The notes: generated by a model from the sequence alone, not told the origin. Numbered from the stretch's first letter, positions 14,766 through 21,563 are shown. The stretch is DNA of 21,563 bases from Actinomycetes bacterium (GCA_021808665.1 JAKBBA010000054.1:1-21563), one strand, 5' to 3'. Numbers and translations are program-made.

Positions 14766-16507
14766 TGCTCGGTCGGAAAAAGAGGCCGGTGGGGCCGAAC
14801 GACGAGCCGACCTCGGCGCCGGTCCGTGGCGCCGAGGTAAGCGAGTGCCCGGCTGAAGGCCCAACTCCCGACCGGCACCTCGACCCGGTAGGGAATCTGG
14901 GAGGCGACGCCGGCTGCGGCGATGGCGGTGCGGCCGTTCGACACGCCGAGGATGCTGGTGCGCAGGGCGAGACGCCGATCCTGTCGGACGATGCCGGGAC
15001 TGTTCACGGTGTCGGCGGGTACGTCCCGCCCGGTGCCAGCAACCGCCGGGCCACCCGGGCCGCCCGACAGGTGGAGGTCGACCACCGGCATCGGCTCCTC
15101 GAGGTCCGCAAAGCCGAACTCGCAGCCAGCCGAGACGAAGCCCGCAACGCCGGTTACCTCCCCGCCCACGGCCAGCCCGGCCCGATGGCCGGCCGCTCCT
15201 ACCGCCGCCTCCGAGTCACACCGCACCGGGCCACCAGCGAGGTCCTCGCCGGCGCCTACCCGTTCCTCGCCGAGGAAGGCCTCGGTGCCGAAGGCGCGCT
15301 GATCGGGCAGGACGCATGGTCGGGGACCGCCTTCTGCTTCGACCCGTGGGAGCTGTACCGGCGGGGCGCGCTCACCAACCCCAACATGTTCCTCGCCGGC
15401 CAGATCGGCCGAGGCAAGTCCACCCTCGCTAAAGCCCTCGCTACCCGCTACATCGCCTTCGGGCGGCGGGTGTATGTCCCAGGCGACCCCAAAGGCGAAT
15501 GGACCGTCGTCACCCGGGCCGTCGGCGGCCAGGTCATCGAGCTCGGAGTCGGTCAGACCGCACGCCTCAACCCCCTCGACGACGGGCCACGGCCATCCGG
15601 CGTCACGGACGAGGCGTGGCGAAGCCAGGTCGTACAACGACGCATGAGCCTCCTCGCCGCACTCGCTGAATCCACCCTCAGCCGACCCCTCGGCCCAGTC
15701 GAGCGCACCGCTCTCGACGCTGCGCTCGCCACCGCCGTCGACGGTGCGACCACCCCGGTCCTGCCGATGGTCGTGGATGCCCTCCACGCCCCAGCGGGCG
15801 GGTACTCCGGCTCAACCGCGGCCCAGCTCCTCGACGACGGGCGCCAAGTTGCTCACGCTCTCGGCCGGCTCGTCCGAGGCGACCTTGCCGGGCTGTTCGA
15901 CGGGCCATCCACCGTTCGGCTCGACCCCAGCCTGCCGATGCTCTCCCTCGACCTGTCCCACATCTCCGGCTCCGACACCCTCATCGGGCTCGTCATGACC
16001 TGCACCGCCTCCTGGCTGGAAGCCGCCGTCGCCGACCCGGCCGGCGGCCAGCGTCTCGTCGTTTACGACGAAGCGTGGCGCCTCCTCGCCCAACCCTCTT
16101 TGCTCGCTCGCATGCAAGCCCAGTGGAAGCTGTCTCGGGCCTGGGGCCTCGCCAACCTTATGGTCGTCCACCGCCTCTCCGACCTCGAAGCGGCTGGCGA
16201 CGCCGGCTCAGAGACCAGAGGACTCGCCCAGGGCCTTCTCGGCGATACCGCCACTCGCATCCTCTACAACGAGCCCACCGACGAAGCCCTAGCCGCCGGC
16301 AAGGTGCTCGGGCTGTCCAGCACCGAGACCGACCAGCTCCCCGACCTCGCACAAGGGGAGGGGCTTTGGAGAGTCAACGAGCGAGCCTTCGTCGTCCGCC
16401 ACATCTGCACGCCAGGCGAGCTGGCGATGTTCGATACGAACGCCCGCATGATCGAGCCCCGCAGCTCGGCTAACCCGCACTGCGGGTGGGTGCAGCCCCT
16501 GGTGTAG
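14765..16507 (+). CDS. VirB4-like transfer ATPase
   Basis: A 580-residue conjugation ATPase that powers assembly or substrate transfer. Motifs: Walker A GQIGRGKST (212-220), the VYVPGDPKGEW block (236-246), Walker B RLVVYDEAWRLL (430-441, D435/E436), then QWKLSRAWGLANLMVVHRLS and the closing TPGELAMFDTNARMIE-type tail. The N-terminal 130 residues are a low-complexity, charged region rather than the usual VirB4 N-terminal domain. The upstream SCO6880 protein may supply that part. The start is fixed by the TGATG overlap. It is the last gene of the transfer operon visible here. Confidence 0.93.
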   Translation: MLGRKKRPVGPNDEPTSAPVRGAEVSECPAEGPTPDRHLDPVGNLGGDAGCGDGGAAVRHAEDAGAQGETPILSDDAGTVHGVGGYVPPGASNRRATRAARQVEVDHRHRLLEVRKAELAASRDEARNAGYLPAHGQPGPMAGRSYRRLRVTPHRATSEVLAGAYPFLAEEGLGAEGALIGQDAWSGTAFCFDPWELYRRGALTNPNMFLAGQIGRGKSTLAKALATRYIAFGRRVYVPGDPKGEWTVVTRAVGGQVIELGVGQTARLNPLDDGPRPSGVTDEAWRSQVVQRRMSLLAALAESTLSRPLGPVERTALDAALATAVDGATTPVLPMVVDALHAPAGGYSGSTAAQLLDDGRQVAHALGRLVRGDLAGLFDGPSTVRLDPSLPMLSLDLSHISGSDTLIGLVMTCTASWLEAAVADPAGGQRLVVYDEAWRLLAQPSLLARMQAQWKLSRAWGLANLMVVHRLSDLEAAGDAGSETRGLAQGLLGDTATRILYNEPTDEALAAGKVLGLSSTETDQLPDLAQGEGLWRVNERAFVVRHICTPGELAMFDTNARMIEPRSSANPHCGWVQPLV

Positions 16508-16675
16508 AGCCCGAGTGGGCGGTGAGGCTCCCACCGTGGGCCGCCCCAACCGCGCGGATGCTCTGTTCGGACAACAGCAAGCCTGGCTAAGCGATAGAGC
16601 ATCGTTGATCGGGCACCCCTTGGGGTGACCTGGCCTCTGCCCCCACAGCGCCTGTTGAGCCGCCGTCGGCGGACA

Positions 16676-16914
16676 GACGCCAAACACCCTGATTCCCTCG
16701 AACGGGATGGGTCGCCGATCAGCACCCGCCTTCCCGCTTCCAGCACGGCGTCATTGGTGGTGTTCCACGAGACCCCCGACGCAGCAGCCACCCGGGCGAC
16801 CCGGAGGTGAGCCACGACGAGCGCCCAGCTCCGAGCATGGCGGGCTAACCTCGCCCGAGGATCCGCTGCTGGGGTCATGTCCTGGCGCCACACACGCCGG
16901 CAATCCCCGGCAGC
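16676..16914 (-). pseudogene. ISL3-family transposase remnant (frameshifted fragment)
   Basis: The 16508-16972 gap has no intact gene. On the minus strand it reads GDCRRVWRQDMTPAADPRAR, then VARVAAASGVSWNTTNDAVL and EAGRRVLIGDPSR. After a frame change it continues FEGIRVFGV, where intact ISL3 transposases have a DG-x-RVLGVDEH segment. The HTH-like SGVSWNT block and the order fit ISL3 transposases, but the zinc-binding N-terminus, the catalytic DDE part and the ends are gone. It marks an old insertion exactly between the transfer operon and the cargo island. The identification rests on recalled family motifs. Confidence 0.5.
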
Positions 16915-16972
16915 TCATCCCGTCATCAGCTAAAGGATTGGTCCCACGCCGACGAATCGCTGAAGCGGGTGG

Positions 16973-17515
16973 TCAGAAGTAGTTCGGTGGAAAGGTGGAT
17001 GGGTGGACCCTGCGAAGGTGCCGACCGCAGTTCCGTATGGCATTCGCCGCTATGTGGGCCTCGCCAGGAAGGAGATCCCCCATGGCCACAGCGCCCCGTA
17101 GGAGATCGACGGTGTCTTGTACCCGGCCGGGGCCCAGTCGGCGGGTAGCGAAGTCGTGTGCGCCGTTGTCGTCGGTAATGAACCGGCCGCCGAGTTTCTC
17201 CGCGAAATAGATGCCTTCGGCTTCGCCGGCATGGGCTGTTGGGGGACGCTTACCTTCGTTTAGACCAATCTGGAGCTGAAGGATTGCCTTAAGGTCCTGC
17301 GTCTGAGGCTCGAGGGGGCTCAAGAGCCACGCTGCTTCAAGGATTGTCTTGCAACCGGGTTGGCCTATCGCTGCCGCCTTCTTGATCTCTTCGGCGACGG
17401 CTTCAGTCCAGCGCGGAGGCATCAGGTGTCCATGGCAAGTCTCAAGGATATCGAATCGACCGATCGCCCCGAAGTGTCGAAGAGTCACAGCGTCGTACAG
17501 GACCGGGTCTGTCAT
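16973..17515 (-). CDS. PIN-like nuclease (toxin partner of the ImmA/IrrE regulator)
   Basis: A 180-residue PIN-fold protein. The N-terminal PVLYDAVTLRHFGAIGRFDI places the first acidic residue at D8. E98/E100 in HAGEAEGIYFAEKLGG and D115, D116 and D121 in FITDDNGAHDFATRRL complete the metal site expected of a ribonuclease. It lies 40 bases behind the XRE-ImmA/IrrE gene on the same strand, the arrangement described for COG2856-PIN toxin-antitoxin pairs. The ATG at 17515 has no strong ribosome site, so coupling to the upstream gene is likely. RNA cleavage is inferred from the family; the specific target is unknown. Confidence 0.82.
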   Translation of the reverse strand: MTDPVLYDAVTLRHFGAIGRFDILETCHGHLMPPRWTEAVAEEIKKAAAIGQPGCKTILEAAWLLSPLEPQTQDLKAILQLQIGLNEGKRPPTAHAGEAEGIYFAEKLGGRFITDDNGAHDFATRRLGPGRVQDTVDLLRGAVAMGDLLPGEAHIAANAIRNCGRHLRRVHPSTFPPNYF

Positions 17516-17555
17516 CGCGAAGGTTTCGGGGCGGTCACCGGGGCTCGGCCGGTAG

Positions 17556-18776
17556 CTACGCGACCGGGCTTCCCATGAAGGAGTCGTCGTCCAAAGAGAG
17601 CTCGTCTGCCGCCGACTGATCCGTCTCGCTCAGCGCGTCTGACGACTCGTCAAGATTCTTGATGTCATCAAGGAGCAGTTCTGGATCAATGTCCAGGAGT
17701 CCGGCAAGGGGCCGGACACTGATCACCCCTCGTCTGTGGCCAACGAAGCACCTTGAGGCCAACAACATTGGGGACCGGCGGGCGGGGTACTGGTTGAATC
17801 GTGACATCAGGTGCATCGAGATCTCCGGCCCAAGGCGCTCCTGTAGATCTGAGGTCCGCAGGTTGCTGAGGAGGCCCCTCCATCCAACGCTGCGGAGCCG
17901 GTCGCGTCCTTGGGCGTTGATCTTTCCGAGGTTATGGAGTCGGAAGATCAGGGACTCGAGGCTCACTCCAAAGTCGTAAACCATGCGGAGTAGGGCTTCA
18001 GGGCCACCACCATAATTCTTAATGTGTTCATCAATAGCCTCCCGTGGCATAAGAAAAGTGGCCGCAAAGGCGTTAGCCTGTTGCTCAGACTGGTTTTTGC
18101 CGGAGAGGTCCTCGTCGAGGGTGATCGATCCGTCGTGTCCACTTAGGAGATGTCCAAGCTCGTGGGCTAGAGTAAATAGAGAGCGTGGAGTTGGATGTTC
18201 GGAGTTGACAAAGATTAGGGGAAACTCGCTGTCGGTGATCGCGGCGCCCGAGAGGGCATCCCCTTTGTATTGTTCGACGAGGACGTCGATGCCAAGCCGA
18301 TTTTCGATTGCTTCAGCAAGCGCCGAGAACCGTTCATCGCCCTCGACTTGAACGTCGAGATGCTCGGTGGCCCATCGGGCCAACGCCTCTCCGGCAGTCT
18401 TCCAATCCGCCTGACGAACGTCAGGTACCTCGTCAAGGAGGGCCGCAGCAGGTAGCCCCGCCTCGGTCAACACCGAGTGGATCTCCGATAATGCAAGCAG
18501 GCGCTTGTAAGCAGCCCCGTCGGTCACCTGGCCACCCGTGCTGCGAGCCGCCACTGGCAGCCGAGCCGGGAGAGAGTCGTCCCCCAGGAGGGTGAGGGGC
18601 GACACGCGAAGAGCCCCGGCGATCAGCGTGAGCTCTTGGGTCTTCACAGCGCGCTTGTCCCGTTCGATGTTCGACATCGCGCTCGGATCGATCCCCAAGG
18701 TGGCGGCCAGCTCCTGCGACTGGATCCCCGCACCCTCACGAAGCGCGCGAATCCGCGCGCCAATAGTGATTTCCAT
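17556..18776 (-). CDS. XRE HTH plus ImmA/IrrE metallopeptidase-type regulator/antitoxin
   Basis: A 406-residue two-domain protein. Residues 1-64 are a Cro/C1 HTH (ARIRALREGAGIQSQELAAT, then LGIDPSAMSNIERDKR). Residues about 180-250 carry the ImmA/IrrE zinc site: HELGH (205-209) and the downstream glutamate in SEQQANAFAATFLMPRE. The C-terminal 150 residues include a second folded part and an acidic tail. This COG2856 type is known as an antitoxin/regulator of PIN toxins and as a stress-cleaved repressor system. No Shine-Dalgarno is evident. The predicted -10 puts transcription at about 18778, next to the ATG, so the mRNA may be leaderless. It probably binds the three operator-like sites in its own promoter region. 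Confidence 0.9.
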   Translation of the reverse strand: MEITIGARIRALREGAGIQSQELAATLGIDPSAMSNIERDKRAVKTQELTLIAGALRVSPLTLLGDDSLPARLPVAARSTGGQVTDGAAYKRLLALSEIHSVLTEAGLPAAALLDEVPDVRQADWKTAGEALARWATEHLDVQVEGDERFSALAEAIENRLGIDVLVEQYKGDALSGAAITDSEFPLIFVNSEHPTPRSLFTLAHELGHLLSGHDGSITLDEDLSGKNQSEQQANAFAATFLMPREAIDEHIKNYGGGPEALLRMVYDFGVSLESLIFRLHNLGKINAQGRDRLRSVGWRGLLSNLRTSDLQERLGPEISMHLMSRFNQYPARRSPMLLASRCFVGHRRGVISVRPLAGLLDIDPELLLDDIKNLDESSDALSETDQSAADELSLDDDSFMGSPVA

Positions 18777-18784
18777 TAGCTCGC

Positions 18785-18868
18785 ATCCTACCGCCTGGTT
18801 GCGATTCTCGCAACCAGGCGCTTGTGATTATCCCAACTGACCTGTATGCTGGCTTGCGATAACCACAA
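18785..18868. promoter_or_regulatory. Divergent promoters with three 15-bp operator-like sites between the PIN/ImmA and ubiquitin-like operons
   Basis: Three sites match TTGYGATNNYCNCAA: TTGCGATTCTCGCAA (18799-18813, centre of an 11-bp-arm perfect inverted repeat), TTGTGATTATCCCAA (18822-18836) and TTGCGATAACCACAA (18854-18868). The minus promoter reads TTGCGA (18813-18808)-N17-TAGGAT (18790-18785). The plus promoter reads TTGTGA (18822-18827)-N17-TATGCT (18845-18850). Site 1 covers the minus -35, site 2 the plus -35 and site 3 the plus start point. A repressor bound here would switch off both operons together. The sites are seen; the regulator identity is inferred. Confidence 0.72.
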
Positions 18869-18904
18869 GCACGATGTCGTGTTGGCTCGTGCGGGAAGGA
18901 AGAG

Positions 18905-19180
18905 ATGTCACAGACAGAAGCTGTTCCCGGCGCCCCGAGTCACGAGCGCGTCCGAGTGGAGGTGCTGGTTAACGACCACCGGGTCACCTTTGACCAGGCG
19001 GGGGCGACTGGCGCGCAGATCAAGACCGCCGCCATCAGGGCCGGCGTTCCCATCCAGGCCGACTTCGTGCTGTCCGAGGTGCTTGAGCACGGCAAGCAGC
19101 GGATCGTGCCTGACGACAAGGAGGTACATCTCAAAGAAGGTGACGAGTTCTGGGCGATCCCTGGTGACGACAATTCCTGA
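18905..19180 (+). CDS. Ubiquitin-like protein (single multiubiquitin-type beta-grasp domain)
   Basis: A 91-residue Ubl, the modifier of the operon. After a 14-residue flexible head, residues 16-86 give a beta-grasp pattern: VRVEVLVNDHRVTFDQAGAT, the GAQIKTAAIRAGVP helix, FVLSEVLEHGKQRIVPDDKE, then VHLKEGDEFWAIPG. This matches the bacterial multiubiquitin domain, here as a single copy. The C-terminus is PGDDNS: one glycine (G87) and a four-residue tail rather than an exposed Gly-Gly. Conjugation would need trimming, for which the JAB domain downstream is a candidate. ATG 18905 has GGAAGG upstream. The last 17 bases overlap the E2-like gene. Confidence 0.86.
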   Translation: MSQTEAVPGAPSHERVRVEVLVNDHRVTFDQAGATGAQIKTAAIRAGVPIQADFVLSEVLEHGKQRIVPDDKEVHLKEGDEFWAIPGDDNS

Positions 19181-19586
19181 CGTCCAGCCGGCTCTCAAGG
19201 CGGCCGTCGAGCAGTCGATCGCTGAGCTCCGAACCGCCTATGGCGACGAGGAGACAAGGATCGCGCCCGACGGCCAGGGCGGAGCGTGGGTAGAGATCGC
19301 CTCCGTTGATCTCGGCGAGACGTACCTGCAGGACGACACCTTCGTCGCATTCTTGCTGCCCTTCAACTTGCCGGGAGCGGACATCTATCCGTTGTTTGTT
19401 CGCCCAGATCTCGGGCGCACGGACGGCGAACCCCTCGGCAAGGGCACTCAGGTAACAACGTTGGCGTGGCCGGGTGAGCAGCGACGTGTCGTGCAACTCT
19501 CGCGACGTACCCGCAACGGGGCGTTTGCCTCGCAGACCGTAGTCCAGAAGATCGAGAAGGTTTTGGCGTGGCTCCGCGACAAGTGA
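19164..19586 (+). CDS. E2/UBC-like protein without any cysteine
   Basis: A 140-residue protein in the E2 position of a Ubl operon. The middle (TFVAFLLPFNLPGADIYPLF, then VRPDLGRTDG) has the UBC-like FxLP...YP...V-P pattern seen in prokaryotic E2-like families, and the C-terminus ends in a long helix (QTVVQKIEKVLAWLRDK). No cysteine occurs in the whole translation, so a canonical E2 thioester cannot form. It may be a scaffold or recruiter, or an E2 that works differently. The GTG at 19164 lies inside the Ubl gene, and the stop overlaps the E1 start (GTGA). The E2 call rests on gene order and the loose motif. Confidence 0.75.
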   Translation: MTTIPDVQPALKAAVEQSIAELRTAYGDEETRIAPDGQGGAWVEIASVDLGETYLQDDTFVAFLLPFNLPGADIYPLFVRPDLGRTDGEPLGKGTQVTTLAWPGEQRRVVQLSRRTRNGAFASQTVVQKIEKVLAWLRDK

Positions 19587-21040
19587 CCGCTCGGCAACCC
19601 ACAATCGAGCTGCGGATGACCGCCGCGCAGTGGGCGACGCTCCGGGAACACCACTTTCCCGGAGACGAAGACGAACATGGCGCCGTCTTGCTCTGTGGGG
19701 TTGCTTCGTCCCCCCGGTCGCGCCGATTCCTAGTCCGAGATGTTGTCCTCGCAGAGGACGGCGTCTCCTACGTCCCGGGTACACGCGGCTACCGACAGCT
19801 CACCGGCAAGTTCGTCACCCACCAGATCCGGCGCGCCAAAGACGAAGGACTCGTCTACCTGGCCGTCCACAACCACGGCGGTGATGACGCTGTCGGGTTC
19901 TCAGCGCCTGACCTCGCCTCCCATGACCGGGGCTACCCGACGCTTCTGGGCCTGAGCCGGCAGCCCGTCGGCGGAGTAGTGCTGGCGGAACGCGCTCTCG
20001 CAGCGGATATCTGGTTGCCCGATGGGTCGCGGGTCGCAGTCGACAGAACCGTGGTCATCGGATCCAGCCGTGCCGTAATGACCCCGACCCCGAACAGAAA
20101 GGACCCAGCCGTAGACGCCCGGTACGACCGCCAAGCCCTTCTCTACGGCGCCGCCGGACAACGCATTCTTGGTCAAGCCAAAATTGGTGTCGTTGGTGCC
20201 GGCGGCGTGGGCATGCTTCTCGTGCAGGCACTGGCCCGGCTCGGTGTTGGCCACCTCGTAGTCATTGACCCAGAGCGCGTCGAACCGACAAACCTGCCCA
20301 GGCTCCCTGAGACGACGCGATTAGACGCCATGGTGTGGTTTGACCGAGACGGCAGTCCGCCCGCTCTTCGCCGCCTTGGCCGCAAATTTGCAAGGCGGAA
20401 GGTAAGCATCGCTCGGCGAATCGTACGGCGAGCGAACCCGGGCACCGTGATCGACGCGATCCAAGGAGACGTCGCCGACGACACCACCGCTCGGAACCTT
20501 ACCGATTGCGACTTTATCTTCCTCGCAGCGGACACAATGTTGGCTCGTGATGTGGTTAACCAGATCGCCTATCAATTCTTGATCCCGACCCTCCAAGTCG
20601 GATCGAAGGCCGTCATTGCTGCTGATACGGGAGAGATACGCGACGTATACGCTGCAGTGCGAGCGCTTGGCCATCGCTCAGGGTGCTTCCGTTGCAACGG
20701 TCTTATCGATCTTCATCGCCTCGGAGAGGAGGCACTCGGAGACCCAGAGCAGGTGAAGAACCAGAAATATGTGGATGATGCCGCCGTTCGTGCTCCGAGC
20801 GTAATTACTCTCAATGCAATGGCAGCAGGATGGGCAGCTAACGCCTTCATGCAATATTTAGTCGGTATATCTGCATTGCCAACAGATTTTCAAATCCTGA
20901 GAACCACCGCTGTGGCTTTGAATCACTCGAATATTACCTTGCAGGAGGCCGACGTCAACCCTGCCTGTCACGTCTGCGGCGACCGAACGTATTCAGCTTT
21001 TGCTCGTGGCGACTCTCACGACCTACCGACTAGAGCCTGA
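19583..21040 (+). CDS. JAB deubiquitinase-E1 (ThiF-type) fusion
   Basis: A 485-residue fusion that both processes and activates the Ubl. Residues 1-140 are a JAB/MPN metalloprotease: E31 in DEDEHGAVLLCG, H96/H98 in AVHNHGG, then S107 and D110 in FSAPD. That gives a JAMM motif with eight residues, not the usual seven, between HxH and S. Residues 175-460 are an E1/ThiF adenylation domain: YDRQALLYGAAGQRIL, GVVGAGGVG (202-210), the acidic nucleotide ligand D229 and EPTNLPR. Two CxxC pairs (C368/C371 and C462/C465) probably bind zinc. I chose GTG 19583 for the GTGA overlap; GTG 19568 is an alternative. Codon use turns AT-richer near the 3' end, suggesting transfer. Confidence 0.9.
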   Translation: MTARQPTIELRMTAAQWATLREHHFPGDEDEHGAVLLCGVASSPRSRRFLVRDVVLAEDGVSYVPGTRGYRQLTGKFVTHQIRRAKDEGLVYLAVHNHGGDDAVGFSAPDLASHDRGYPTLLGLSRQPVGGVVLAERALAADIWLPDGSRVAVDRTVVIGSSRAVMTPTPNRKDPAVDARYDRQALLYGAAGQRILGQAKIGVVGAGGVGMLLVQALARLGVGHLVVIDPERVEPTNLPRLPETTRLDAMVWFDRDGSPPALRRLGRKFARRKVSIARRIVRRANPGTVIDAIQGDVADDTTARNLTDCDFIFLAADTMLARDVVNQIAYQFLIPTLQVGSKAVIAADTGEIRDVYAAVRALGHRSGCFRCNGLIDLHRLGEEALGDPEQVKNQKYVDDAAVRAPSVITLNAMAAGWAANAFMQYLVGISALPTDFQILRTTAVALNHSNITLQEADVNPACHVCGDRTYSAFARGDSHDLPTRA

Positions 21041-21174
21041 TTACCAACGAAGAACTAACACAGCTTCTCGACGCATGCGACGGAGCTTCGCACCACCGGA
21101 AGGACCACGGTTGTCGCGGGCATGCCGAGGCGCATCAAAAGCCGATGGCGGAGGCCGCCCATGGCGACGCCTGA
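21040..21174 (+). pseudogene. Short orphan reading frame behind the E1 gene (possible remnant of a fourth operon gene)
   Basis: The E1 stop reads TGATTACC. Treating ATT (21040) as the first codon opens a 44-codon frame beginning TNEELTQLLDACDGASHHRK and containing several His/Cys residues (DHGCRGHAEAH), ending at TGA 21172-21174. An in-frame TAG lies just upstream and there is no ATG/GTG/TTG start. It is either a truncated leftover of a downstream gene or chance. The rest of 21175-21299 holds nothing I can recognise. Confidence 0.25.
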
Positions 21175-21300
21175 GCTGAGACGGCTGGGGGCGTCGCCTC
21201 ATCAGCGCTGAGATGGCAGGGTGCCCCTCGAGCGATCGCCTCTGGCGGCCGCCACGCCTTAGAGGGAGCGGTGACTGGAGCCGCCGGAAGGGTGTCGGCA

Positions 21301-21563
21301 TGCCTACTGAGCGCGTCTCACGGCAGGATCGAAGGGAGCGGACAGCGGCGAAGATTGCTGCCGCACAAGCGGTGCTCGGCGAGCAGGTCACCGCCTTGCA
21401 GTCCGGTGAGGACTGGAGGCGGTACTTGGCCGTGCAAACGCGACTCCATCAGTACAGTATTGGGAGAAGTCCCATATCTGAAGTGCCCGAATGGGTGTCG
21501 GGTTCGCCTTGGATGGAGGGCCGGGCGCCCCGGAGGTCAACCCGGGTTGGTCTCGCCGGTGTG
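21301..21563 (+). pseudogene. ArdC-like N-terminal domain gene, apparently frameshifted, running off the right edge
   Basis: The ATG at 21301 opens MPTERVSRQDRRERTAAKIA and then QSGEDWRRYLAVQTRLHQYS, the start pattern of ArdC-type antirestriction/ssDNA-binding N-terminal domains (GxDWRRxLxVxxRFHxYS). Intact members continue with a hydrophobic strand and a VRKGExGIxILAPV segment. Here the frame instead gives IGRSPISEVPEWVSG, while the +1 frame near 21540 gives RPGGQPGLVSPV. That suggests a deletion plus frameshift. A small GGAAGGG upstream could be its ribosome site. The 3' part is outside the window, so breakage is likely but not proven. Confidence 0.5.

Noticed and set aside
14702..15787. 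361-codon minus-strand ORF
   Set aside because: It is antisense to the VirB4 gene, including its Walker A region; no recognisable motif.
16264..16893. 209-codon minus-strand ORF as an intact gene
   Set aside because: Only its first part resembles a transposase; it then leaves the homologous frame and runs antisense into the VirB4 gene.
21041..21391. 116-codon minus-strand ORF at the right end
   Set aside because: Arg/Ser/Pro-rich shadow composition, no ribosome site, and it overlaps the ArdC-like N-terminus on the plus strand.

Overview
The window looks like part of a high-GC actinobacterial conjugative plasmid or integrative element. The lineage call rests on a WhiB-type protein, a DUF6112/SCO6880-type conjugation cluster, a DUF5919 regulator and high-GC codon use. 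I cannot place it below Actinomycetota. The visible replication module argues for a plasmid. No integrase, attachment site, partition gene, VirD4-type coupling protein or primase is visible here.

Layout, left to right. (1) 1-2619 (-): a MobF/TrwC relaxase-helicase that runs off the left edge. Behind it lies a control region (2620-2988) with a promoter and about four tandem 23-bp repeats. (2) 2989-3645: two small divergent genes, an unknown coiled-coil protein and a Cro/C1-type HTH regulator, sharing a promoter/operator. (3) 3646-4196: no intact gene, but a probable decayed minus-strand ORF. (4) 4197-6399: a small helical protein, an HD-domain protein and, convergent to it, a DUF5919 regulator-Nudix operon. 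(5) 6506-9347: replication operon of an unknown protein, RepA-type hexameric helicase and RepC-type initiator (IncQ/RSF1010-like). Three tandem 22-bp iteron-like repeats and a hairpin sit inside the 3' end of repC. (6) 9437-16507: WhiB protein, then a type IV secretion operon: bifunctional cell-wall hydrolase, DUF6112 protein, VirB8-like, VirB6/TrbL-like, SCO6880 family and VirB4-like ATPase. Most junctions are stop/start overlaps. (7) 16508-16972: remnant of an ISL3-type transposase. (8) 16973-21563: a defence-like cargo island.

The cargo island is the most interesting part. On the minus strand is a toxin-antitoxin-like pair: an XRE plus ImmA/IrrE metallopeptidase-type regulator followed by a PIN-like nuclease. 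Divergently, on the plus strand, is a compact ubiquitin-like conjugation operon: a single-domain multiubiquitin-type Ubl, an E2-like protein with no cysteine at all, and a JAB deubiquitinase-E1 fusion. The 128-bp spacer between the two arms contains three 15-bp sites of consensus TTGYGATNNYCNCAA. Two of them overlap the -35 boxes of the two opposing promoters and the third lies over the predicted start of the Ubl transcript. This suggests that the XRE-ImmA/IrrE protein controls both arms as one switchable system. The right edge holds a short orphan reading frame and an ArdC-like antirestriction gene that appears frameshifted.
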